Counted from the first letter of the stretch, positions 33,720 to 46,071 are shown. The stretch: DNA of 64,000 nt from Dendrocalamus latiflorus (GCA_017311315.1 CM029632.1:18092669-18156668); one strand, 5' to 3'. Notes: generated by a model from the letters alone, not told the origin. Program-made: numbers and translations.

Positions 33720-34850
33720 TAGAGTATACAAGTCATCTAATCTCTCCATTATGTGTTAATGGCTGGATGATTAATGACAACCGAATAAGTAAGCTTTACT
33801 TTGAAAGCTTATCTTAGAGTATACAAGTGTTGTGTACATATTGTATACTCGTAAGTACAATTTTTATCTCATTATTTATTGAGATTATTATGAATTACCA
33901 AAAATAGAATATTATAGAATCTAGTCCCTTCATTATGTGTTAATGGTAAAGTTTGGTAATTGATAGCAATTGATTTGTGGACTAACATTTTCCATGAGTT
34001 GGATGAATAGATTAGGTTCCACAAATGAGAATGACTTGGGATGACTTCATATGTTGAAGATCATCAAGTCTTAGATGAAATATGGCTTCATGTATTAAAG
34101 GTTATCAAGAAGAAGATGCATTATGAGTAGATGTATGTCCAAGAGGAGATGATCATGTGTTGATCATCAAGTCAAGTGAAAATCCATCATGTGTTGATAG
34201 AGTTCAAGAAGTGGATGCATCATGAGTTGATGCATGTCAAGAGTATGACTCAAGGCAAAGGTGTGGCTAACTAGGGCTAAGGATGTGTTTTTAGCCTTTT
34301 GCCGGTCTTAGTGTTTGGTTGGAAGACCAGATTGCTAATATAGGTTGTCGTATTATTAAGAGAGGTCATGTCTAGTAGCTTGAGTCTCATCATATGTTGA
34401 TAGCTCAACCTCACTTGCTCTAACTCTCTTTGACATGAGGCTTGTATTTGCAAATATATTTTGTAAATAGTTGAAGCTCATGTGTTCAATCCTTATAATA
34501 TGGGACTATACATTGTAAATGTATTTTGCAAAATATTTGAAGTCCATGTTTTCATTTTTTATAGGTGAGGCTTATACTTGCAAATGTGTATTACGAATGG
34601 TTGAAACTCATATATATAATCCTTGTGCCATGATCCTAAAAGTGTGCAAATGTGTTTTGAAACTTGTTGAGAATCATGGATAATCCTTGTGTGCATGATA
34701 CTGTAATATGCAAATGTGTTTTGCAAAATCTATTGAAGTATATGCATTTCTCAGGGAAATCAAAACTATTGCAACGTAGTCTGCGGTACTACCACTAACC
34801 GGAACTACCAGCATTGTAATCACAGAACTATTGCATCTATTAGTGATCAA
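33720..34850. repeat. LTR-like repetitive sequence
   Basis: This is AT-rich sequence with repeated phrases such as CATCATGTGTTGATAG, GATGCATCATGAGTTGATGC and TTGCAAATGTGTTTTG. It also has a near-duplicate of TTCATTATGTGTTAATGG (about 33740 and 33930). The style is that of a large LTR retrotransposon, but no terminal TG..CA pair or coding domain could be fixed. Confidence 0.45.
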
Positions 34851-34854
34851 AACA

Positions 34855-35335
34855 CCTGTGTGGTCAAAAACCAACATGATCAAAAATCGACGTGGTCGAT
34901 GACCTGTATGGTCGAAAATTGTAATGGTCGAAACCAACGTGGTCAAGATCTGTGTGATCAAAACCAATGTGGTCGAATTCGACATGGTCGAGATCTATGT
35001 GATCGAAGACCAGTGTGGTCGAACCAGTGCAGTCGGAACCGACGTGGTCGAGATTTGTGTGATCGAAGACCAGTGTGGTCGAACCAGCATGGTCAAAACC
35101 GATGTGGTTGAGATCTGTGTGATCGAAATCAGCATAGTCAAAACCAAGGTGGTCAAAGACCAGCGTGGTCGAACCAGAACGGTTGAGTCCTATGTGGTTG
35201 AAATCTACATAGTCGAACCAACGTGATTAAGACAACATGGTTGAAGATCGACGTAGTAGTCGGAGATCTGTGTGATCGAAGACCAATGTGGTCGAATATT
35301 GACATGGTCTATGTGGTTGAGACCTAAGTGGAGAC
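34855..35335 (+). repeat. Minisatellite of GTGGTCGAAACCA-type units
   Basis: About thirty degenerate copies of a 15-16-bp unit (for example ACGTGGTCGAGATCTGTGTG and ATCGAAGACCAGTGTGGTCG) form a 480-bp array. The unit is near a multiple of three in places, so several frames stay open with repeating peptides (VVEICVIEDQCGR-like). These are repeat products, not a gene. Confidence 0.8.
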
Positions 35336-35343
35336 CAATGTGA

Positions 35344-35700
35344 TCCTAAACCAATGAGATTAGTTCCATCCCAACCAGCAGAAATAACATCCTCATTTTC
35401 ATTCACTATTACATAAAAGCTTCCAAAATTGTATGGCCAAACTAGAGTTACCAAACTATTGGTCTTCCTAGAACTTTATTCCCATTTCCTACCTTCCACT
35501 GTTAGCCAAATTTTGCTGCCTTACTAGCCCAAATAACACCCTTCGAGAAACGGGAGGGATTAGAAGGAAGGTTATCTAAAATTATAGCCCCATCATCTCC
35601 AAATTTGAAGTTAATGACTCTCTTCCGAAGCTTATCCTTCCCAATATTATGCATGGACAAGTCTCACATAACCTCATGTAAAATGCAAATGTCATGATCG
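35344..35700 (-). mobile_element. LINE (non-LTR) reverse-transcriptase C-terminal relic
   Basis: Minus-strand reading gives RFSKGVIWASKAAKFG, then QWKVGNGNKV and FYVIVNENEDVISAGWDG. In grass L1-type polyproteins, GVIWAAKAAKxGYRWKVGNG precedes the zf-RVT region and YVIVNE...WDG follows shortly after. An in-frame TAA interrupts FG*QW, and later frames drift. It is a decayed fragment with no endonuclease or catalytic reverse-transcriptase motif. Confidence 0.6.
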
Positions 35701-35759
35701 TATTGGCTTCTATTTATAAAAACTAAAAGTCAATATGAATGCTTAGTTTCTCCACTTCT

Positions 35760-36120
35760 CTTGTTACCGTCTCGCTCTAAAGATAAACTAGGGGGTCACG
35801 GTGCATCACGTACATCACTTCTCTCTAGGGTGATAAAAAAGCTCACGGCTTACGAGCTGACTTGGCTGGTTAGAGTTTGAGCTCGATTTAATAACGAGCC
35901 GAACCTGAGATGACTCGCGAGCTCGCTGACCCCAAAGACACAGCATAGGAACAGAGGGCAGTTCGGTCACTTCACACGTCGCCGTCCCCCTTCGGAACTC
36001 CGCCCCTAACTACCCTCTTTTGCTGCTGCTACTGCTGCTAGCGAGGTACCTCGCTTTCCTGCTCCTACCCACCCGCTTCGCCCGCCGCGAGAAGCTTCAG
36101 GAGGCTTCGGGAAGGTCAAC
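35760..36120. other. Presumed promoter and leader of a disrupted gene
   Basis: Positions 35940-36120 are GC-richer, with pyrimidine-rich and CTGCTGCTAC repeats. This sequence reads continuously into 36982 once the hAT element is removed. Confidence 0.4.
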
Positions 36121-36128
36121 GGTCCCGA

Positions 36129-36973
36129 CAGGGCCGGCTCTGGGGATAGGCCGGAGGGGCGACGGCCTAGGGCCCCGGGCCAGGGAGGGCCCACCCCCTG
36201 CGCGCGCCAGACTACGGCCAGTCGGCCAGAGGCAGCCCAGTCCCCACCCAGAAGCCTGCATGCATGCAGCATGCGTGCGGCCGTGCGGGCTGGCTCAAGT
36301 GCAGAAGTGCTCAACGTTTTGTGATTGAGGCATTGAGCCACGCGGCCCATGCATACACTGATACATGCGATACTTCAACTAACGCCTAAACGTCGTAACG
36401 CGGATTCGCGGAACGCCTCGACGCTTCGACTAACGCCAGAAGAACGCCGCGCCGTCGCGTCGATTCGCGTCGCCGAAGTACCGAACGCCCGAACGTGAAG
36501 TCGTGAACTCCGTCCGCGGGCCGCGGCTTCGACAGTTCGATGTGATCGTCTCCTACGCGCTGCGCTGACATCGTGGCCGTGAGGCCGTCGCAGTTTGAGA
36601 CTCCAATAGTCCAATCCAACACAGGCAATACTCCATCCGTCGCCCCACCTCCCGATTGCTTATTTGCTCGTCGCCTCTTGGATCTCAGTCGCCGTCTGGT
36701 TTCTCTGAATTCTCGATTCCATCTGCATCCTTTTTATGAAAGACATTGGATATTTGTCGCTCCTATTTGAAGTAAATTAATTCTTACTAGTTACATTTGG
36801 TTTATGAACTAGTTAGTACCTAATTAGTTTATCATGTTAGAACTATTGATTTGTGTCACTTTAGACAATATAAAGTTTAAACTGCATATTTTATAAGTAG
36901 GAAAAAATTTATAGTAAAGGACCCATAGAGCTGAATTCGCCCTATGGCCCTTGAAAACATTGAGCCGGCCCTG
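36129..36973. mobile_element. hAT-like element with CAGGGCCGGCTC termini
   Basis: It begins CAGGGCCGGCTCTGGGG and ends CATTGAGCCGGCCCTG, with 12 bp of perfect terminal inverted repeat. The flanks GGTCCCGA (36121-36128) and AGTCCCGA (36974-36981) match at seven of eight positions, an 8-bp hAT TSD with one change. It is 845 bp with no transposase. Confidence 0.8.
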
Positions 36974-36983
36974 AGTCCCGACA

Positions 36984-37103
36984 ATGCCGGAGGAGGAGCA
37001 CACGCCCGTGCCTCTCGGCCAGGCGCCGGAGGCCGTTGACCCCCGAGCACCCGGTCAGGTCACCGCCGCGGCCCAGCGCGCCAGCCACCTCCACCACCGC
37101 AAG
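36984..37103 (+). pseudogene. First exon of an unrecognised gene, leader split by hAT insertion
   Basis: An ATG two bases after the hAT TSD opens MPEEEHTPVPLGQAPEAVDP and continues GQVTAAAQRASHLHHRK, followed by a GT (AAG|GTCCGG) that could be a donor. The hydrophilic, Pro/Ala-rich N-terminus with high GC resembles a normal grass first exon. Reading on without splicing gives a Cys-rich tail and a stop at 37233. I do not recognise the family and found no downstream exons, so it is probably a truncated gene. The hAT element lies in what would be its 5' UTR. Confidence 0.4.
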
Positions 37104-37239
37104 GTCCGGATCGATCTTACGTGCTGTTCCAACCCTGCTACTCCGGCACACGGGCTGGGCTTAAACCCTTACGATCGCTCGGATCTGGTCGCGCTGTGCT
37201 GCCGCCTTTTGATCCTCCGGCTTCTGGTTTTGTGATTGC

Positions 37240-38800
37240 ATTGCATTGGATGAAACGATAGGATTTCCAGTTCGTGCGCACCAAATGCGCAACATGTTGT
37301 GCTTTATGCGTTCAAGCGAGAATGCCATCTAAACAACTTCCAGTTAATGATGCATGCGCAGATTCTAACATAGTAGCAGATTTTGATTTGTAACTTATGC
37401 ACTGAAATTTGAATGAGGGGTTTTAGTAATCCTAGAGGAAAATTTGCTAGCGAGGCTAACGAGCTGAGCTCAACTTTCTACCGAGTCGAGCTGTCTTTTT
37501 AAGGAGCTTTACCGAGGTGAGCCTGTGCGATATGCGTCCCTACTTCTCTTGCTCTCGATATGCGTATGCATCTCTCTCACTTTCTCACCGTTTGCTCGAA
37601 ATTCATCCCTACTTCTCTCGCTCTCGTTATACGTAAATTACTTTTTTAGCTACTATTATTTAGTTTTAGCCATAAACTACGGAAAAAATTATAAGCGAAG
37701 CCAATACAGACGGCTCCAAAGATAGCTAGATTAAAAAAAAATCCAGGACGGACGGGTAAAATTGACGCGGAAAGGTCAACTTTCAACCGAGGACTACTAC
37801 TCTGCGTTCGTCCCATGCATAACCACTCATACATGTAAAATTCTCCGTAAAAAACCCGGACGTTACACATCATTATAACCGCTGCATATCAAGCTCGAAA
37901 TATAACGCTATCTTCTACTACAAATAGTACGAGTAGTAAATAGCACAAATGCACATTCAGCTAGCACCAGTAAAGAAGAGAGAAAAAGGACAAATAAACA
38001 CAAAAGAAAAAACAGAGAGAAGAGGGGGCCATCCAGCCCAAAATGTCTCCATCCATGTTTGGGATGAGGAGGGCAAGAAAAAGCAGCAGCTGCTCCTGCA
38101 TGCCTGGTGCCCTTGTGTGCAATTGTGCAACGCATGGCCCTCCTGCCTTTTCTTTGGTCGGTCCCCTACTGCTCCAATCTCCACCCAATCCCAGATTCAC
38201 AATCCCAATTCCCGAGCGACACTTGCAGCTCTTTTTTCCTCCCCATTGCATGCAGTGCAGCCACTGTGCTGGCAGCATCAGCCACGGTTCAACACACAGA
38301 AGCTAAACCAGCGGAGCGGCGAGCTACAGTGGCAGGGTAGAGGCAGCTACCGCTGCGCTACAAGCACACGGAAAGCAACAGCGCGAGTCCCCGCACAAGA
38401 TCCTCTGGTGCATGTGTTGTGTTGTACTCACCGACAGTGGTGCCCGCGGGAGAGGAGCCGGGTGTCAGTGGCACTGCGTGTGGGGGCGCACACTGGTGCT
38501 AGCATTAGTTGCGTATTGAAGTCCCGAAGAGGTGGAAACTTACCATTTACCGCTACTGTTTAAGCCGGCTGGTCATAGATAGATTGTGCTAACGTAGTAT
38601 ATAATTTTCTATCACATAAATTAAAAAGTGATACAAGTAAAAGATCATAAATCGTTACTATAAGACACGCAGTCTAAAGAAAGAAGAGTTGAAGCAACCT
38701 AGTCCAACAATACGTGTGTCGTTGTAGTGAAAGTAGTCAATCGTCCAACATCCTTAGCCATCGATTGTCTCCTCCAGTAGCTTATCGTGTTCCTCACGTT
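37240..38800. other. Intergenic, no gene established
   Basis: Positions 37500-37690 resemble the MITE family E block in reverse (CTCTCGCTCTCGTTATACGT, TTTAGCTACTATTATTTAG). Positions 37950-38570 have overlapping open frames in several phases with no domain. It might be a promoter or transposon-derived CpG-rich segment. Confidence 0.35.
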
Positions 38801-39590
38801 CGTTACGGATCACCCTTGATCAACATAGTAGCAACCGCAATAGAGCCTCTACGGTATCCACACGTTCAGGGATAAAACGTCGTGCGTCGGTATACTAACA
38901 CCAGTACGCACGACATGACCTTCTAGGGGTGATTGCTATAATTTCGATGGGTGGTGCAATATCCTCCCTAAAGCTCCACGCCTCCCCTTATAAATAGCCC
39001 CTTTAGCGAAAGCCTACGCTAAGGGTCCATTAAGGTGCAAAGTTTATACAAATGGATGTTATCCGAACAATTTCGTTCTAGTCTATTAAGTATGTGACCC
39101 TGTAGGTTTATATGCACTCGACCGTGACTTGAAAACTCATTTCCGATCATAAGTCGGTAGCTGTCCCTAGCAGGACATAGCAACCTCTGAGCAGTAGTAA
39201 ACCTAGGATCAAATTTTAAGAGGCTAATAATACTTGCTCACTAATTTACCAAATATAAGTTGCCTTGAACAAGTCCTACAATACCAAACCGAGCACCTCG
39301 AAGAACCTGCCCCGGTACTTGCCTAAGTACGTATACACAGATCATGTGCCATCATATGAACTGAGACATATGTACATTTGGTTGGTTACGGATACAAGAC
39401 GAGATGTAACGTTTGCTCATGCAACCTACGTTGCATAGTGTTGGTAGCAACTGGCAACCGTATGGAGCAGAACTGGACATGTTTTGGTTTGTCCAGTGTT
39501 ATAATCAACTGTTCAAACAATATTAACTGTACGTGCTAATGTGGTAGATGATCCAAACCTCATTGCAAATTGATCAAGATAGCAGAATTA
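38800..39590. other. Possible LTR remnant, no coding
   Basis: A TATA-like CCTTATAAATAGCCCC near 38993 follows a GC-richer stretch, the arrangement seen in LTR promoters, but no terminal repeats or coding domains were identified. Confidence 0.3.
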
Positions 39591-39594
39591 GGGG

Positions 39595-39850
39595 CCACTC
39601 CAACCGGCTTTGATTATTGGTTAAGATTGCATTGTAGCGGCGGTTAGTTTTTTCTGAATCCTTCAATTAAAGATTCAATTAAAGAAAAATAAAGAAAAAT
39701 AAAAACATCATTACATCTCGATGGACAATGCAAAGGAAAGGGAAAAAACAAAAGCAAAAAAAAACCAAAATTAGAACCCCGACGCATTTCAAGTGGCTTC
39801 TGGTTTTAAAAAACTGGAAGTCAGAAGCCAAAACCATTTGGAGCGAGGTT
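39595..39850. repeat. MITE family B, copy 2
   Basis: It has inverted ends (GGGGCCACTCCAACCGGCTT on the left; AAACCATTTGGAGCGAGG on the right) and interior AAGATTCAATTAAAGAAAAA and CATTACATCTCGATGG words shared with 13490-13745. Confidence 0.5.
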
Positions 39851-39854
39851 TAAT

Positions 39855-41040
39855 CTGGTTGAAAAACCTTGCATGTAATCATATATACTTATAGATCTCT
39901 TTTTGTGTGTGTGGGTGGGTGCAGCCTCTGCATTGATGGGACACGACAGCCGGTGCACGTGTTTGCTAGCGTCTAGGACGTGGAGGAGTGGACGACATAG
40001 GGGCGGCCACGTGAAGATGAACTAGTCATAGGCATCGTTCGTGGTAACGTACCGGTCGTAGGGGGCGCGAGCCCCAGTTGACTCCTCGGTGGGTCTATCC
40101 CTACCTCCAAGTACACATAAAGATCATATTGAACGAATCTATGTAGTACTAATATGTTGACCCCTTTGCCTCACGATATCAGATCGAACTCAAGACGAGA
40201 TACATACTATTCTATGATATCTCGATCCTTACTTGATCTTGTAGTGGATTATATCTTCAACCATATTTGGTATGGCCGCACACTTCTCTAATCCAACCAC
40301 ATCGAGGATAACAGAGATATCTCTCCTGTTAAAGAGGAGAGGGGTAAATTCCATCTTAATCGCTTACATTCTTTCATATGTTTAATAGTAAATCCGAAAG
40401 CTACCTTTATGACTATCCAGTATGCAGTAGCTTTGGCAATCCCTAAGTAAAAACTTACACATGTAAGAAACCATATATACTTTGTTTGAGACCAACTAAC
40501 AATACTTAAGGTGGGTCAATCCAACATCATTTTCTTCTACATATGTCCATATTATTGATTTGATATCTCGTATTCATGATCCGTGATACGTAATCATCAA
40601 TTGATTCATATGTTGATCTATAAATCATAAGTATCCCAAATAATACTATAAGATCATGGATATTTAGAATAATAGCATAGCATAGCAATATAGCATGAAT
40701 AAAGAGTTTCACAAATAAGCCACATACTTATTAATCAATATAAACTATAGTTCACTCAAGAGATAAAAAAACATATTATTCAATAGTTCATAAATATAAA
40801 AGCGATACAATCATCTCTATGATTAACTCTAGAGCATGTAACTAACACATATGACTCCTATCTATGCATGAGCTCCTCCTCCACTGCCTTGAACTGTATT
40901 TGCTTGGTGTTTTATTGCTGATAATACACCAGGGAGTAATTTCCCGTAGAAATTTGAGTTTTAGAATTTGCTTGTCACCTTTTGGTTTGTAGTGTACCGA
41001 TGCAAAGTGTTTTCAGACTGAGAAATCATGCTGAGCTTCT
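39855..41040. other. AT-rich intergenic, no gene seen
   Basis: No domain, splice pattern or repeat shared with the rest of the window was recognised. Confidence 0.4.
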
Positions 41041-41044
41041 GAAT

Positions 41045-41495
41045 CCATAGTATATACAAAATTGTAGTAATTTTTTTTTCAAATATGACTTCAGACACAC
41101 GATTTTGTAAATTTGGCCTCCTTTGAGATTGTGGCAGCATCACCGTACTCACCCATCGCGGTAGGTGGCAAGTACCATGGTAGCCAATGCTAGCTCGGTA
41201 GGCAACGGTCGAGTGCAACAGGTGGTGGAACTGCTGAGCTCAACCAGTGCGGTAGGCCTATGAGTCCCCTAGTTGCCAAGGTCATCTAGCTCGGTAGATC
41301 GCCTATCGAGCACGCCTAGCTCATTAGGTCGTCTATAGTGCCTACTATGGTGTCTGTCACCTACCACGATGGGCGAGCGCGGCAAGCGACACGTGCTGCT
41401 ACCGCTACTGCCACAATTATGGAGAGGACCGAATTTACAAAATCATGTGTCTGAGAACTAGGTTTGAAAAAAAAATTACTATAGTGCTATATAAG
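41045..41495. mobile_element. Inverted-repeat element with minisatellite-like core
   Basis: The left arm (about 41060-41122) contains GTAGTAATTTTTTTTTCAAA and CACACGATTTTGTAAATTTG. The right arm (about 41424-41486) contains the inverse, CGAATTTACAAAATCATGTG and TTTGAAAAAAAAATTACTAT. The core holds degenerate repeats of AGCTCGGTAGG / CTACCGCG words. It looks like a fold-back transposon. No TSD was settled. Confidence 0.55.
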
Positions 41496-41499
41496 CTGT

Positions 41500-42340
41500 C
41501 ACTTCTGAACTTTCTATCTAACATCCGCTACTAACTGAAGAGCAATTTTACCTGATTACTGTAGAGTAACACTGACAAGGGCAGGCACATACTGGTACCA
41601 TAAGGTTTGGACTCCATAGTCAACACATGTTTTTCACCCTCCAGCTTTTCGGAAGGACTTATCTTGAAAAGCCTCAGCTTCGAATCTTCATCCAATAGAA
41701 ATTCAGTGTTGAGTTTAGATGACTTATATCTAGTTTTTTAGAATATTTAGAATCAAACTTGCTAGGATCAGGATTTCTATTTCTATTTAAATTGGAATTT
41801 TTACTCTAAATTAAAGAAAAGTTAGAAGAGACTATATAAACCATGCGAGTGGTCGTAAAGAGAAACCAAACAGCTAAGTAATCAAGTCTAGTATATTCTT
41901 TAGCACTAGATTCTTGTATAAAGAAAGAATCTAAAAGTTCTAAAAAACTCGAGAGGGTTATGAGTAAGCGATGATCCCTTGTATTAGTGTGAGGTTGTGC
42001 TTAAAGAATTTGCAGTCAGTTTCGTTAAATATTTTCTCTCTCATTATGATTGCTTTAACGTCGTTATTTTGGTCCTCTCTATAAGATTCATCTTTTTATT
42101 TTTGATACCATGTATGCTTATATCTATCTCGCAAACTATGAGAACCGGTCACTGCTGCGCATAAAAAAGGGCACAGTGTAACATTCAGGAAAAAAATTGT
42201 TGGGTTGTACTACTGTATGAAAATACTTTCCGTATGACAAGCGCAACTGAAAAATTAAGAAAGAAGACCAGGCGCGCTAGCCGAACGCAGCATGCACAGC
42301 AATACAGCCCGAGTTATACCAGCCTCCCTCTTCTCACCAA
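41500..42340. other. Upstream region of the NPH3-like gene
   Basis: AT-rich DNA without coding evidence. The promoter of the NPH3-like gene should lie in its right part, but no single element can be singled out with confidence. Confidence 0.35.
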
Positions 42341-42342
42341 AC

Positions 42343-42370
42343 CATCTCTCTCTCTCTCTCTCTCTCTCCC
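42343..42370 (+). repeat. (CT)n tract in the NPH3-like leader
   Basis: About thirteen CT dinucleotides lie roughly 190 bp upstream of the start codon. CT tracts in 5' leaders of grass genes can influence expression; here that is inference only. Confidence 0.7.
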
Positions 42371-42554
42371 CTCCGTGTGCGTTTCTTGGGACTACCTGCT
42401 GGCCTCCCTGTTTCCTGAATAAACAAGGAAAGAACCGAAGCAGGAGGCAAGAAGACTTGAAATGTAAGCAAGAAACACACTGAGCTGAGCAGCAGAGAAG
42501 TTGTCGTGAAGGAGCGAGAGCGAGAGAGAGAAGGGAGAGCATTTCGTCTTCACC

Positions 42555-45500
42555 ATGAAGTTCATGAAGCTTGGCTCCAAGCCGGACGCCTTCCAGACCG
42601 ACGGCGGCGACTCCAGGTGAGTGAGGCCCCCTCCTCCCTTGCCCATTGCAACCCATCTTTACTTCTTTACCTCTCTACCGGTGTGATCAAAATGGAAACT
42701 TCTTGTTTTTTACTTCTTTTCATGTTTCGGTGGGAACAATACAATGCCGGTTGTGTTTGATGCAATGGCAAGCCTATTCTAGTGTTCTTGGCTTCTAGAC
42801 TCTGATGTGTTCTTGGTTATTTCCTTGGTCTCTGTTCTTCTTTGCAGTTCTTCTTTTTCATTTTGTTTGTGGAAGCAAAACGATAATGCATTGTTATGAT
42901 GTTATCTGATAAAAGAGCTTGTTTTGGAAGTATAAATCTTTTGGGGGGGGGGGGGGGGTTCTAAATTTATTCCCCCCAAAAGAAGTTCTTTTCTTTGGGT
43001 TATAGCAGCAGTTTCACTGTGATTTTGAGATGTGGGGCTACTACTGCTCAAGTGCTCGTGAGCTACGTGGGTTTCTCTGCACGGCATTTGACCAAAGGGC
43101 CTGCCCTTTTGCTACGGAAAAGCTGGCGCTGCCCTTTTGGTTGTGCAAACAAAACATGGTAGTAGTAGTTGTGATAAGATCATAAGAATCATAAGATTCT
43201 TTTTCATTTTTGTAAATACTGGGGGGCTGATCAAAATGTTGCACGCTTCTTCCCCTTTGCCTAGAACCCACCTGGCCACGCCCACTGGATCTCGGGCTTG
43301 ATGTTTCGTTCTTAGTTGCAGAGACTGACATCATTAACAAAAAAACATTTCTTGAATACTTTCATTTAGGGTTGAATTGTATCTGTATATCTTTACCTGA
43401 ACAAGAATATTTGGGTAACAAAAGATGCTCTTGATGCTTTACCGCTGTGTATTGTCGGTTAGGAGATGCTATTCCTATGTGTTAGTCAACCACTACTTTG
43501 CTTGGCATGTTCAGATAAATGCCTGCAAATTCTGTCACATAACCATCATGGTCATGGATTTGCTTGCTGACCAAGACCAACTGACCAGTATATACTACAT
43601 TTTAGGCCTACAGGACATGTTAAAAAGTTTCTCGCTTGCCCATGCAATTTTCAACGTTTTCTTCCTGGTGCTACTTTCTCTTATTCTTTGTCTTCCTCAA
43701 TTGTTATGTAACTCCGAATAAATCTCTCTCATGCAGATATGTGTTGTCCGACCTACCGTCAGACATCGTCATCCATGTCGAGGAGGCAAGGTTCTATCTG
43801 CACAAGGTAATTTCTTAGCATTTTACTCATTTCTGAACCAAACTAGATTGCTGTGTATTAAGGTACGTCTTGAAAGTTAAAACGATGCATCCGCCAATGT
43901 ACAGCTATGAGCACACCAGAAGATGCTGCTATAGTATCAACTTTTGTCAGGTGCCACTTGTAATTTGGATCTATGTTGCTTTCAGAATCTTTCCCACAGT
44001 TTCTTCAGATCAGATTTCCATTTCCATTAAGTTTTCTGTATGGTAGGTGACAACAGTGCACGTACCTCACAAATTGCAATTAAAGAAGTCCATTTGTTGA
44101 ATCTGTTGAACAGATCGAATGCTACAGCAAATCTACAAATGCCTACTGTTCAATTACAGCTACTTTTCTTGTATAAACATTGGTTACTCTCTGTAATTTT
44201 GAATTTTTGATCTCAATCTATTTTCAGTTCCCCCTTCTTTCCAAGAGTAGCCTGTTACAAAGGCTGATAATCGAGGCTAGTCAGAACGGCACCGATGAAG
44301 TTTACATGCATGACATCCCTGGTGGAGTGAAAACTTTTGAAATCTGTGCTAAGTTCTGCTATGGCATGGCTGTGACCCTCAATGCATACAACGTTGTCGC
44401 CGCCAGATGTGCAGCGGAGTACCTTGGGATGACTGAGGATGTCGAGAAAAGCAATCTGGTATTTAAGATAGAAGTGTTCCTGAATTCTGGCATCTTCAGA
44501 AGCTGGAAAGACTCCATCGTGGCGCTACAGAGAACAGATGCATTGATACCATGGTCTGAGGAGCTAAAGTTGGTTGGAAGATGCATAGATTCTATTGCTT
44601 CCAAAGCTACCGCCAACCCGTGCAATGTAATGTGGTCATACACCTATAACCGGAAATCCGCATCCTCTGATGAGATAGTGGAGGCTCGGAAAAGTTCGCA
44701 GGCGGTTCCCAAAGACTGGTGGGTTGAAGATCTGTGTGAATTGGATGTAGACCTTTACAAGCGTGTCATGGTTGCGGTTAAGTCCAGAGGAAGGATCCCT
44801 CCTGACGTTGTCGGAGAAGCTCTCAAGGCCTACGCTGCTAGATGGCTTCCGGATTGCTGCGACACGCTGGTTGACAACGTCTACTCCACGACATACAAGC
44901 ATCTGCTCGAAACCATCGTTTGGCTACTGCCGTCAGACAAGGGATCCTCATGTTGTTCGTGTCGGTTCTTCTTGAAGCTGCTCAAAGTTACTGTCCTGAT
45001 CGGAGCTGGAGAGCTACTGAAGGAAGAGCTCATGGACAGAATTGTCTTGCAGCTGCACAAGGCGTCAATTAACGATCTTCTGATTCCGTCCAGGCCGCCG
45101 GCTCAGACCAATTACGATGTTCAGCTAGTCCAGACGCTCGTCGGTAGATACATGCGTCGCGCTGGAGTAACTGAAGATGGAATTTTTCTCAACGACCTTG
45201 ACAAGGAGATGTTTGAGACAAATGTGGAGAATGAGTCTCTGCTAACACTGTGCAAGCTTGTTGATGGGTATTTAGCTGAGGTTGCCTCTGATCCGAACCT
45301 GTCAGAATCAAGCTTTGTCGGATTGGCAACATCCATGCCCGAAGCAGCTAGGCCAACACATGATGGTCTGTACACCGCCATCGATATCTTTCTCAAGGTA
45401 TGTTTAACAATAATCATCATACTATATACAACGATCTTGTTTCAGTTTTTTACTCGTTGCTTAATCCATCTAAGTTTTAACATGCTATTGTTACTTGTTG

Positions 45501-46071
45501 TCAGTTGCATCCCAACCTACCCAAGGTGGAGAAGAGGAAGATATCCAGCCTGATGGACGTCAAGAAGCTCTCCAAGGAAGCATGCATGCACGCGGCGCAG
45601 AACGACCGCCTCCCGCTCCGCGTCGTCGTGCAGGTGCTCTTCTTCGAGCAGCTGCGAGCGACGGGGAGCAGCCTGCTGGCATCGGCCACTGCCACGGCCA
45701 ACGGCAGCACACGGTCCGTCACGCACCTGGAAGACGACTGGAAGGACCACGCGCTGCCAGAGCCGCCAACGCCATCCCCTCTGAAGAAGCAGCTCGGAAG
45801 CCTTAAGCTCGTCGACGAGGACGACCGCCACGACGACGACGGCCGACGGCTGTCGAGGAGCAGCATCGCGAACCAGAGCAGCAGGCTGTCGCTGTCGTCG
45901 CGGTCGCGGAGGATCTTCGACAAGCTGTGGGTCGGGAAGCTGCCCGGCGTGGTCGTCAGCAAGAGCTCGGACACGTCCGGGAGCTCGCAGAGCCCGCGGT
46001 CGTCGGCCAAGCCGCCGGAGTCCAAGTCGTCCAGCTCGTCATCAAGGAACCGGCGCTACTCGGTGTCGTAG
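42555..46071 (+). CDS. BTB/POZ-NPH3 domain protein (NRL family)
   Basis: NPH3/RPT2-like proteins are plasma-membrane-associated substrate adaptors for CUL3 ubiquitin ligases, working with phototropins and auxin transport. Four exons (42555-42616, 43737-43806, 44228-45397, 45505-46071) with GT-AG borders give 622 residues. Residues 21-120 form the BTB/POZ fold ([20 protein letters not shown]...FPLLSKS). The NPH3 domain spans about 207-485 ([19 protein letters not shown]), including the conserved [13 protein letters not shown] and [20 protein letters not shown] and ending in [10 protein letters not shown] Ser-rich tail ends RRYSVS. The length matches the family, no lesions were seen, and intron positions are the usual ones for it. 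The start codon is the first ATG and gives the typical short pre-BTB segment [18 protein letters not shown]. The exact subgroup (At1g30440 or SR1IP1-like) is from recall and uncertain. Confidence 0.95.
42942..42958. repeat. Poly-G tract in NPH3-like intron 1
   Basis: A run of about 16-17 G in the first intron, likely length-variable and prone to sequencing error. Confidence 0.8.

Noticed and set aside
34855..35335. CRISPR-like array
   Set aside because: Units are short, contiguous and degenerate with no unique spacers, in a plant genome. It is a minisatellite.
35936..36120. Separate short gene upstream of the hAT element
   Set aside because: The sequence reads better as the leader of the exon at 36984 after removing the insertion.
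37949..38563. 204-codon frame
   Set aside because: Several overlapping frames on both strands have equal claim. No domain, and composition is not coding-like throughout.
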